Source: Candidatus Saccharimonadota bacterium (lineage in GTDB: Bacteria; Patescibacteriota; Saccharimonadia; Saccharimonadales; Saccharimonadaceae). From it: DNA of 11,237 nt. Shown piece after piece: positions 5,719-11,237 of this stretch. Where the stretch lies: NCBI GenBank assembly GCA_009777365.1, contig WRLZ01000017.1, positions 1 to 11,237 on the forward strand. Direction: 5' to 3'. The position numbers and the translations under genes were made by a program. Each line of letters begins with the position of its first letter. Positions within the stretch are counted from its first letter, which is position 1. The notes under the pieces were generated by a model. That model had not been told where the DNA came from. It did not search any database and worked only from the letters and a program-made list of their open reading frames with translations.

Positions 5719-5945
5719 GGGAGGATTATCTCTCGCCAGATTTGATGGTAGTTTAATAAACTGTTTAATCATAATCTTAACTGCGGCCGAAATGTAAGCC
5801 GAAAAATGTGATTATCGTGTGGTTCTTAAGGGGCCTGCGGCGCTAGTGCAAAACTTTTTGCAAACCTTTATTATTATACACCTACACCCAGAAAATGGGA
5901 AAATGCCCAGATGGGGGCTAAAAAATGGAAAGGAGAGTGTTTGCT
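5716..5945 (+). ncRNA. Long structured leader of the lipoprotein gene, or small RNA of unknown class
   Basis: About 220 nt lie between the predicted transcription start and the ATG. Visible helices compete: AGGATTAT (5722-5729) can pair with ATAATCTT (5771-5778), while TAATCAT (5766-5772) can pair with GTGATTA (5808-5814), and these cannot coexist. The second form encloses CGGC (5784-5787) with GCCG (5798-5801). A further stem TGCAAA (5847-5852) with TTTGCA (5857-5862) is followed by the U-rich CCTTTATTATTATA, a possible weak attenuator that would release an RNA of about 155 nt. The segment 5719-5734 can alternatively form a 5-bp hairpin. I do not recognise a known riboswitch class, SRP, 6S, tmRNA or RNase P signature. 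No credible leader peptide is seen. Confidence 0.4.
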
Positions 5946-7253
5946 ATGAAGAGAAAGAAAGTTCTGGGCATTTTGATAGTGGTCATACTACTGGCGGGCC
6001 TTCTTGTGGCCTGTGGAAATGGACATAGCGAAGCTGTCGATCTGCTTGAAGAAGCGGGTGAAGAAACCCAGTTTCCAGATGGACGTTATCGGATCAAGGT
6101 CAGCATAAACACGATAGATGTTGACAATGAGGAGATTTCGGTTTTTATCTGGGATGAGGAGTTTCGGGATTTGCCAAGTGAGTACGGCGAAGTTTATCAG
6201 AATCACTTTTTCAGGCTGGATTCGGGGGCAGAGTTTGTCTTTGGGAGCCAGCGGATAAGGGATGTGCGGATGGTGGGGTATTTAGACGCCTATCTGACGC
6301 TCGTGATTGATGATGGAAATGTCGTGGTTGCTGGTGGGCAGATTGTCGGGGATGATTTATCCGGGATGATGGCGCAAGTCGAACAAGGGCTGGGTGACTT
6401 TTATCAAGTAGACTTGAAACTGTTCGGTGAAATCGTGAGGGCTTGGTGTCCGGGTCGTTCTGAGCTGATAGTCGGGGAAATTTACAGATTTCCGATTGCT
6501 GCGGAGGGGCGAAATGGGATAGTTATTTTGTCCGAGCCTTTGCTTATGGACATTGATCCGAGGCTGGTGGTGGAAACTACTGAACAATTGGCGATGCGGG
6601 TGCTTTGGGGTCAGTTTGATGATTTTCCGAAGCGGCTGTATCTCCTCAGGCACAGATACTGGGAAGTCCAGGCGCGCGTCAATGAAATACTTGCTCCGAA
6701 GAAAGTTGGGGGAGGAAATATTATTGATGTTACAATTGCAGGAGTCGACGAAGAGGCGAGAAGATTGACTTTGATGTCGAGTGAAGGTGAGCTTGTAATG
6801 AGCGTCAAATCCTGGGATATTGCGATGTTTTCGTGGGCGTTTTTCCTGCCGAATTTGCCGAATGATTTTCTGGGTCTTCCAAGTAGCTCTGTTCACAGTG
6901 GTATATCCATGAGTGATTTGGTGGAAAACCAGATTGGCGTTGTGGTATATTACGACGAATATGATAATGGGAGCCTGCGCGTCACTGAAATCAGGGTAGA
7001 TCCACGATACGTTTATGAGACTCAGATTCCCGATTGGGATTGGGAGTATTTTGACGGAGGGTGGACGGATGATGGTCTAACGATAGACGGCTATGATATT
7101 TCGGTAGATGGCGTGGAATTTGCAAGGGAATTTGACCCTAGAGGGTCGACGATTGGCGTGCTGGTGTATGGAGACGGCGAAAGGCGTGAAGTGCACAGTA
7201 TAGATAACTGGCATCTGGTCGACGGAGAGTGGCAAGAAAGGGAGAGTGATTGA
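5946..7253 (+). CDS. Lipoprotein of unknown function
   Basis: A 435-aa lipoprotein. Positive N-terminus MKRKK, hydrophobic core to residue 20, then lipobox LVAC (20-23) with Cys23 as the lipid-modified residue. The start at 5946 is preferred over the in-frame ATG at 5925 because it has AAGGAG (5930-5935) and gives a normal-length signal peptide. The mature chain is acidic and looks beta-rich, with repeated short strand-turn units such as GRYRIKVSINTIDVDNEEISVF, AYLTLVIDDGNVVVAGGQI and RLTLMSSEGELVMSV. It ends in an Asp/Trp-rich section (PDWDWEYFDGGWTDDG, 362-377) and closes with WHLVDGEWQERESD. One further cysteine (168). No catalytic motif is recognised. It is transcribed alone from two strong promoters through a long leader and ends at a clear terminator. 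Possible roles are surface adhesion or solute binding, not demonstrable here. Confidence 0.85.
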   Translation: MKRKKVLGILIVVILLAGLLVACGNGHSEAVDLLEEAGEETQFPDGRYRIKVSINTIDVDNEEISVFIWDEEFRDLPSEYGEVYQNHFFRLDSGAEFVFGSQRIRDVRMVGYLDAYLTLVIDDGNVVVAGGQIVGDDLSGMMAQVEQGLGDFYQVDLKLFGEIVRAWCPGRSELIVGEIYRFPIAAEGRNGIVILSEPLLMDIDPRLVVETTEQLAMRVLWGQFDDFPKRLYLLRHRYWEVQARVNEILAPKKVGGGNIIDVTIAGVDEEARRLTLMSSEGELVMSVKSWDIAMFSWAFFLPNLPNDFLGLPSSSVHSGISMSDLVENQIGVVVYYDEYDNGSLRVTEIRVDPRYVYETQIPDWDWEYFDGGWTDDGLTIDGYDISVDGVEFAREFDPRGSTIGVLVYGDGERREVHSIDNWHLVDGEWQERESD

Positions 7254-7273
7254 ATAGTTTGTAAGAAAGAATG

Positions 7274-7306
7274 AAGTCGGGCAAGTTCCGGCTTTTTCTT
7301 TTTCTT
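7274..7306 (+). terminator. Rho-independent terminator of the lipoprotein gene
   Basis: AAGTCGG (7274-7280) pairs with CCGGCTT (7288-7294) with one G-T pair and a 7-nt loop, followed by TTTCTTTTTCTT. It starts 21 nt after the stop codon, and the U-tract runs into the pheS promoter region. Confidence 0.85.
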
Positions 7307-7315
7307 GTTATGTTG

Positions 7316-7324
7316 TGGTATAAT
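7316..7324 (+). promoter_or_regulatory. Extended -10 promoter of the pheS operon
   Basis: TGGTATAAT, TATAAT at 7319-7324, with TTAGAGCAAT and then the ATG at 7335. The predicted start near 7331 leaves a leader of about 4 nt without a Shine-Dalgarno, so this operon is leaderless or nearly so. No good -35 at 17 bp (TTCTTT). No T-box or leader peptide precedes pheS, so tRNA-dependent attenuation is not visible here. Confidence 0.7.
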
Positions 7325-7334
7325 TAGAGCAATT

Positions 7335-8336
7335 ATGGATGTGATGAAATTGAGGAAGGAGTTGCTTGCTGAGCTTGGGAAAGGTCGGGAGGTTTCTGCT
7401 GTGCTCAAAGATGGGAGATTGAAGGGGGCGTATGCGGCGCTTCGGGAACTTCCGGCGGAGGAAAGAGGCCAAGCAGGGCAGAAGTTGAATGAGCTTCGCA
7501 AAGAGATTGAGCGAATGGGCAAGAAGGCTGAGAAGGATCTGGATGAGGATTTGCCGGAGATTGATAAGACTGCGCCGTTCGTGAATAAAGAGCAGGAGTT
7601 GTTTGAGCTGAATTATCGGGAGGGGACGAAGCATCCGTTGACGACAGAGATTGATCGGATACGAGAGATTTATGCGAGGATGGGATTTCAGGCGGTGGAG
7701 AGTCGGCAGATTGATGATGAATTTCATATGTTTGATAGCTTGAACTTTGCGAAGGGGCATCCAGCGAGAGATAATTTTGATACTTTCCGAACGGCGGAGG
7801 GGTTTGTTCCGCCAGCGCATACATCCGTTATGCAGAATAGGATACTACGGGCGAATAAGCATAAGCTTGAAAAGGAAGGGCAGATTGCGGCGATTAGCTA
7901 TGGGCGGTGTTTCCGAAATGAGGATACAGATGCGACGCATGAACATACTTTCTATCAGTGCGAGGGGGTGTATGTTGCGAAAGATGCGAATTTGGGGCAG
8001 ATGATTGCGGTGCTGAGGGAGTTTTTCGTGGCGTATTATGAGCAGGAGCTGAAGGTCAAGACGCAACCGGCGTATTTTCCGTTCACGGAGCCGAGTTTGG
8101 AGTTTTTGATTGAGAAGCCAAAATTGCTTGGAGGAAAGGGGGGTGAGTGGTTGGAGATGCTTGGGTGCGGGATGATTCATCCAAATGTGCTGAAGATGGG
8201 TGGGATTGATCCTTCCCAGTACAAGGGATTTGCGTGGGGTGGTGGGGTTGATAGGTTGATTATGCTTAGGTATGGGATTGATGATATTCGATATTTGGAG
8301 AGTGGGAAGTTAAGATTTTTGAAGGAGTTTAGATAA
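7335..8336 (+). CDS. pheS: Phenylalanyl-tRNA synthetase alpha subunit
   Basis: Catalytic subunit (333 aa) of the cytoplasmic alpha2-beta2 enzyme that charges tRNA-Phe with phenylalanine at the cost of ATP. Residues 1-70 are the charged helical arm that contacts tRNA. The class II core follows: GHPARDNFDTF (141-151), AHTS (161-164), the motif 2 block GRCFRNEDTDATHEHTFYQCEG (190-211), FPFTEPSLE (248-256) lining the amino-acid pocket, GCGMIHPNVL (277-286), and motif 3 GFAWGGGVDR (298-307). Motif 3 usually reads GFAFGLGxER; here Phe is Trp, Leu is Gly and Glu is Asp, while the key Ala300 and Arg307 are kept. I place the start at ATG 7335, downstream of the promoter; 7344 is an alternative, and a longer start at 7305 would precede the transcript. 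First gene of the operon, 1 nt before the next. Confidence 0.97.
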   Translation: MDVMKLRKELLAELGKGREVSAVLKDGRLKGAYAALRELPAEERGQAGQKLNELRKEIERMGKKAEKDLDEDLPEIDKTAPFVNKEQELFELNYREGTKHPLTTEIDRIREIYARMGFQAVESRQIDDEFHMFDSLNFAKGHPARDNFDTFRTAEGFVPPAHTSVMQNRILRANKHKLEKEGQIAAISYGRCFRNEDTDATHEHTFYQCEGVYVAKDANLGQMIAVLREFFVAYYEQELKVKTQPAYFPFTEPSLEFLIEKPKLLGGKGGEWLEMLGCGMIHPNVLKMGGIDPSQYKGFAWGGGVDRLIMLRYGIDDIRYLESGKLRFLKEFR

Positions 8337-8337
8337 A

Positions 8338-8568
8338 ATGTGGGAAAATATTAAGGGAAATATTATAGTGAAGAGGGTAGCTATTGGCGTGGGCGTTGCT
8401 TTGGGGTTATTTTTGTTGTATGTTTTGATTTTTGCAGTGCCGTTCATGTCGGTATCAGTACAAGAGGACTGTCCTGAGACGGGAGTTCCTCAGACGTGTG
8501 AAGTGATGACTGTGGAAATGAGGATGTCGATATTTAGGTTTCTAACTCGAGGGAGTGAGCTTCGATGA
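8338..8568 (+). CDS. Small single-pass membrane protein A with a cysteine pair
   Basis: A 76-aa protein of unknown function. A short basic N-terminus is followed by one hydrophobic segment (about 14-38, VAIGVGVALGLFLLYVLIFAVPF) and a 38-residue tail with Cys45 and Cys54 (C-x8-C) that ends MSIFRFLTRGSELR. By the positive-inside rule the tail faces outside, where the cysteines could form a disulfide. The ATG lies 1 nt after the pheS stop, with AAGGAG (8322-8327) 10 nt upstream. Its stop overlaps the next start as ATGA. The layout (segment, VPF, cysteines, basic-aromatic end) resembles the following gene, so the two may be old duplicates. Nothing links it directly to tRNA charging. Confidence 0.8.
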   Translation: MWENIKGNIIVKRVAIGVGVALGLFLLYVLIFAVPFMSVSVQEDCPETGVPQTCEVMTVEMRMSIFRFLTRGSELR

Positions 8569-8798
8569 TTCAGTTTGTGCGGAGGATAATCTGGGTTGTG
8601 GTGGTTTTGGCGCTGCTGGCGGTGTTTTTCTTCGTGCCTTTTCCGACGGGAGAGCTGACGGCGGATGCGTCGAAGTTTGCGGATGGTGAATGCTTGCCTC
8701 CTCCTGCGGATGTATGTTTTGGTGAGTTGTGTCCAGCTGTTTGTTATGGGCAGGAAAGAAAGACTTTGTTTCAGATGATATTTGGAGGAGGCGACTAG
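8565..8798 (+). CDS. Small single-pass membrane protein B with four cysteines
   Basis: A 77-aa protein of unknown function. N-terminus MIQFVRR, then one hydrophobic segment (about 8-26, IIWVVVVLALLAVFFFVPF). The outside tail has cysteines at 43, 51, 56 and 60 (C-x7-C-x4-C-x3-C), enough for two disulfides or a metal site, and ends ERKTLFQMIFGGGD. The ATG overlaps the stop of protein A (ATGA) with GGGAG about 9 nt upstream, and the stop is 1 nt before the HIT gene. Its coding end doubles as the HIT Shine-Dalgarno (GGAGGAGG, 8784-8791). Shared VPF after the membrane segment and a similar aromatic-hydrophobic C-terminus suggest kinship with protein A. Confidence 0.8.
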   Translation: MIQFVRRIIWVVVVLALLAVFFFVPFPTGELTADASKFADGECLPPPADVCFGELCPAVCYGQERKTLFQMIFGGGD

Positions 8799-8799
8799 A

Positions 8800-9174
8800 A
8801 TGAGTACGATTTTTACTAAGATAATCAACAACGAGATTCCAAGCCGGAAGGTTTATGAGGATGAGGATGCGGTGGCGTTTTTGGATATTGACCAAAAACA
8901 CGCGGGGCATCTGTTGGTGGTGCCTCGTTCGGAGGTGGATAAGTTTTATGATATGTCCTTTGAGGAGTTTGGGCGGTTGATGGAAGTGGCTCATAAGTTG
9001 GCAGGCGCTCTCGAAAAGGCGACGGGGCTAAGGACGAAGCTGGAGATTATCGGGGTGGATGTGCCGCATACGCATGTTCATCTGGTGCCAATGGGGAGCG
9101 AGAATAAGCTGAACTGGATGACGGAAGATGAGATTGCCGAGAAAGTAAGACAGAGTGTGGAAGGTAAGACGTGA
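8800..9174 (+). CDS. HIT-family nucleotide hydrolase (Hint-like)
   Basis: A 124-aa cytoplasmic histidine-triad protein. These enzymes hydrolyse nucleoside phosphoramidates or aminoacyl-adenylates and transfer the nucleotide through a histidine intermediate. The triad is PHTHVHLVP with His90, His92 and His94. The N-terminal STIFTKIINNEIPSRKVYEDEDAVAFLDI and GHLLVVPRSEVDKFYD blocks are typical of the bacterial HinT group. The CxxC zinc pair found near the N-terminus of some members is absent (IFTKI). The ATG at 8800 has the strong GGAGGAGG 8 nt upstream; a TTG at 8782 would lie within it and is not the start. Between pheS and pheT it could clear stray phenylalanyl-adenylate, since Hint enzymes act on aminoacyl-AMP made by tRNA synthetases; the link here is inference. 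Confidence 0.93.
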   Translation: MSTIFTKIINNEIPSRKVYEDEDAVAFLDIDQKHAGHLLVVPRSEVDKFYDMSFEEFGRLMEVAHKLAGALEKATGLRTKLEIIGVDVPHTHVHLVPMGSENKLNWMTEDEIAEKVRQSVEGKT

Positions 9175-9219
9175 TGCACGGGGTAAGACTGATTATGAAA
9201 GGTAAGGCAAGAAGATGAT
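9144..9219 (+). repeat. Four-unit 19-bp periodic repeat across the HIT-pheT junction
   Basis: The octamer AGTAAGAC, GGTAAGAC, GGTAAGAC, GGTAAGGC recurs at 9144, 9163, 9182 and 9201, exactly 19 bp apart. The remaining 11 bases of each unit are only loosely similar. The first two units encode the end of the HIT protein (KVRQSVEGKT) and the last runs into the pheT start codon. Confidence 0.6.
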
Positions 9220-11237
9220 TATTTCGGTAAATTGGCTGAGGGAATTGGTGGATTTGGGGGATGTTAGCGCGCATGAGCTGGCGAAGGTGATTGGGGCGAG
9301 GTTGGTGGAAGTCGAGGAAGTTATTGATCTTGGCAAGAGGTATAAAGGTATTATAGTAGTAGAAGTCAAGGAGTGCGAGAAGATTCCAGAGACAAAACTT
9401 AATATTTGTCAGATTGATATAGGGGAGAAGGAGTTGGTCCAGGTGGTGTGCGGAGCGCCAAATGTGCGGAAGGGGCTGGTGACGGCTTGGATTCCGCCTG
9501 GGGCGACGGTGCCGAATACTTATGGAGATGCGGAGCCTTTCGTGATTGGAGCGAAGGAGCTCAGGGGGCAAATGAGCAATGGCATGCTGGCGGGGATTGA
9601 TGAATTGGGGCTTGGGGATGACACGAGCGGGATTGTGGAGTTGAATAATTGGAAGGCGAAGCCGGGTTCTCTTATTGCGGATGTTTTGGATTTGAATGAT
9701 TATTTGCTGGATATAGAAAATAAGAGCTTGACGCACAGACCGGATACTTTTGGGGTGATCGGGTTTGCTCGTGAGGTGGCGGGGATATTGGGTAAGAAAT
9801 TTGAGACGCCGGAGTTTCTGATAAAGAATGAAGAGCTCTTGCCGGTGACTGATGAGAAAATTAAGATTGACGTGGAAGATAGGGAGCTTTGTGCGGCGTA
9901 TAGGGCGATTGTGATGGGGGCTGGAGTAGATTTAAGGCAGCCAACGTATCCTAAAGGGCCTTCGGCATCGGCCACGCCGATAAAAAACGAGAAGATTTTG
10001 CTTTCGGAGATGAAAATTAAGCTTGTGAAAAGTGGGATGAGGCCGATTAGCAAGAGTGTGGATATTTCTAATTATATAATGATCCTGACAGGGCAGCCGT
10101 TGCACTTTTTTGATTATGATAAACTGCTCGAAGTCGGGAAGGGCGATACTGCGGAGATTGTGGTGCGGAGCGCGAAGAATGGCGAGAAGATGGAGCTGTT
10201 GGATGGCAAAACGATCGAGATGACTGATGGGGATATTGTGATTTGTAGCGGCAAAACACCTGTGGCGCTTGCGGGAGTGATGGGCGGAAGCAGTACGGCG
10301 GTGGATGAGAATACTGAGAGGATTTTGATTGAGGCGGCGACATTCAATCTGTATTCGATTAGATCGACAGGGATGCGATATGGGATTTTCAGTGAGGCGT
10401 TGACGAGGTTTACTAAGGGTCAGCCGGCGGAACTGTCGAAATATGTGATAGATGATGCGGTGATGATGCTTAGAGATGAGAGCAAGATGGAAATTCTCAG
10501 CAAGGTCTACGAAAGCGCTTCTGCGTACGAGGCGGTAAAGTTGAATGTGAGTGTGGAAGAGATAAATAAGATTCTGGGGACGAGTTTTGCGGCCTCCGAG
10601 ATGGCTGAGACATTGGCGAATGTTGGATTTGGGGTGAAGATTAAGGGTGAAAAACTAGACATAGCTGTGCCGTATTGGCGAACGGATATTCATATACTGG
10701 AGGATATTGCGGAGGAAGTTGGGCGGCTAACGGGGTATGATAATATACCAATGATTTTGCCGAAGAGGTCTGCAAAGCAGGTTGAACGCGATAGTATGGG
10801 GGATTTTAAGCAGAAGCTCAGGAGTGTTTTGTCGGGGATGGGGGCAAATGAAGTGCTTACATATAGTTTTGTGGCTGGGGTGTTTCTCGAGAGTGTTGGG
10901 CAAGACCCTAAAAATTCGTATAGGTTGGTTAATTCTATAAGCCCAGAGTTGCAATATTACAGGCAGAGTTTGTTGCCGAGTTTGATAGAAAAGGCTGGGG
11001 TGAATTTGGCGGATGGGTTTGGTAAGTTTGCGCTTTATGAGATAAACAAAGTTTCGCCGAAGAGTACTGGGCTTAATGATGAGGAAGTGCCTGTCGAGGA
11101 GGATCGAGTGGCGATGATTTTGGTGGATGAGAACTCGGATAGCGTGGCGACATTTTATGACATAAAAAATAAGGTCTATGAAGTCATTCGGCAGATGGGT
11201 GGGGATGTCAGTAAGGTTGAAGTCGAGGAGATAGGCG
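9215..11237 (+). CDS. pheT: Phenylalanyl-tRNA synthetase beta subunit, 3' end missing
   Basis: Non-catalytic subunit that binds and edits phenylalanyl-tRNA; 674 codons are present and the frame is open to the window edge (family length near 790-800 aa). It begins MIISVNWLRELVDL. An EMAP-like tRNA-binding fold covers about 40-150 (YKGIIVVEVKECEKIP, VVCGAPNVRKG, WIPPGATVP). Next comes the B3/B4 editing region from about 165 (IENKSLTHRPDTFG, then ISKSVDISNYIM and GQPLHFFDYD). The B5 fold lies near 470-510 (AVPYWRTDIHILEDIAEEVGRLTGYDNIP), and the catalytic-like core follows (EVLTYSF, NSISPELQYYRQSLLPSL). The anticodon-binding C-terminal domain would lie past the window. Start at 9215, 40 nt after the HIT stop; the Shine-Dalgarno is weak (AGGTAAGG or AAGAAG). 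Confidence 0.96.
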   Translation, partial: MIISVNWLRELVDLGDVSAHELAKVIGARLVEVEEVIDLGKRYKGIIVVEVKECEKIPETKLNICQIDIGEKELVQVVCGAPNVRKGLVTAWIPPGATVPNTYGDAEPFVIGAKELRGQMSNGMLAGIDELGLGDDTSGIVELNNWKAKPGSLIADVLDLNDYLLDIENKSLTHRPDTFGVIGFAREVAGILGKKFETPEFLIKNEELLPVTDEKIKIDVEDRELCAAYRAIVMGAGVDLRQPTYPKGPSASATPIKNEKILLSEMKIKLVKSGMRPISKSVDISNYIMILTGQPLHFFDYDKLLEVGKGDTAEIVVRSAKNGEKMELLDGKTIEMTDGDIVICSGKTPVALAGVMGGSSTAVDENTERILIEAATFNLYSIRSTGMRYGIFSEALTRFTKGQPAELSKYVIDDAVMMLRDESKMEILSKVYESASAYEAVKLNVSVEEINKILGTSFAASEMAETLANVGFGVKIKGEKLDIAVPYWRTDIHILEDIAEEVGRLTGYDNIPMILPKRSAKQVERDSMGDFKQKLRSVLSGMGANEVLTYSFVAGVFLESVGQDPKNSYRLVNSISPELQYYRQSLLPSLIEKAGVNLADGFGKFALYEINKVSPKSTGLNDEEVPVEEDRVAMILVDENSDSVATFYDIKNKVYEVIRQMGGDVSKVEVEEIG

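Noticed and set aside
5323..5772. 149-aa open frame on the minus strand
   Set aside because: It runs antisense over the tail-anchored gene, both palindromes and the tandem promoters; no protein-like composition.
5819..6028. GTG-initiated 69-aa frame in the lipoprotein leader, possible leader peptide
   Set aside because: No Shine-Dalgarno, overlaps the lipoprotein in another frame, and the sequence lacks regulatory codon runs.
7305..7334. Longer pheS start at 7305
   Set aside because: It lies upstream of the -10 box at 7319-7324, so it would not be in the transcript, and the added residues do not match PheS.
9047..9736. 229-aa open frame on the minus strand over HIT and pheT
   Set aside because: Antisense to two well supported genes; composition reflects the complement of G-rich codons.
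1..11237. Recoded UGA (code 25 or 4)
   Set aside because: TGA terminates several genes at the expected places and does not occur inside conserved frames; the one internal stop is TAA.
1..11237. CRISPR array, tRNA, rRNA or insertion sequence
   Set aside because: No regularly spaced direct repeats with unique spacers, no cloverleaf or rRNA-like sequence, and no transposase or terminal inverted repeats with target duplication were seen by eye.

Overview
The window reads as chromosomal DNA of a small-genome bacterium. Compact gene spacing, bacterial PheS/PheT, a small secreted beta-rich surface protein, extended -10 promoters placed almost on the start codon, and lysine/alanine-rich protein tails together suggest the Patescibacteria (CPR), most likely a Saccharibacteria (TM7)-like lineage. 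This is inference; there is no rRNA to anchor it. The genetic code looks standard. TGA ends the ABC ATPase, lipoprotein and HIT genes, TAA ends pheS, and the conserved genes contain no in-frame TGA, so UGA is not recoded as in Gracilibacteria/SR1.

Layout: (1) 1-3088, minus strand: an ABC-2 type exporter pair (permease cut by the window edge, ATPase upstream of it with an ATGA overlap), preceded by a two-domain family-2 glycosyltransferase gene split by one in-frame TAA. (2) 3095-3290: an intergenic block with a palindromic repeat, a run of G-tracts able to form quadruplexes, and a terminator. (3) 3290-3970, minus: a secreted beta-rich surface protein with a strong promoter and an 85-nt leader. 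(4) 3971-4284: an intergenic block with that promoter, two DnaA-box-like 9-mers, a terminator and a decayed second copy of the palindromic repeat. (5) 4285-5217, minus: an aquaporin-family channel with a long basic N-terminal tail and altered pore motifs, divergent from (6) 5300-5554, plus: a small acidic protein with a C-terminal membrane anchor. (7) 5555-5945: inverted repeats, two interleaved promoters and a leader of about 220 nt with competing helices. (8) 5946-7253, plus: an unrecognised lipoprotein with its own terminator. (9) 7335 to the window end, plus: a tight operon pheS - small membrane protein A - small membrane protein B - HIT hydrolase - pheT (cut by the window edge).

The operon in (9) combines the two subunits of phenylalanyl-tRNA synthetase with a HIT-family nucleotide hydrolase and two tiny single-pass proteins that carry cysteines outside the membrane. 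The other transcription units are mostly envelope genes: exporter, glycosyltransferase, surface protein, channel, tail-anchored protein and lipoprotein. The + strand is G-rich whichever strand is coding, so the compositional bias follows replication rather than gene direction. The points most worth checking are the lipoprotein leader, the interrupted glycosyltransferase, the leaderless promoters, the altered aquaporin pore and the paired small membrane proteins.
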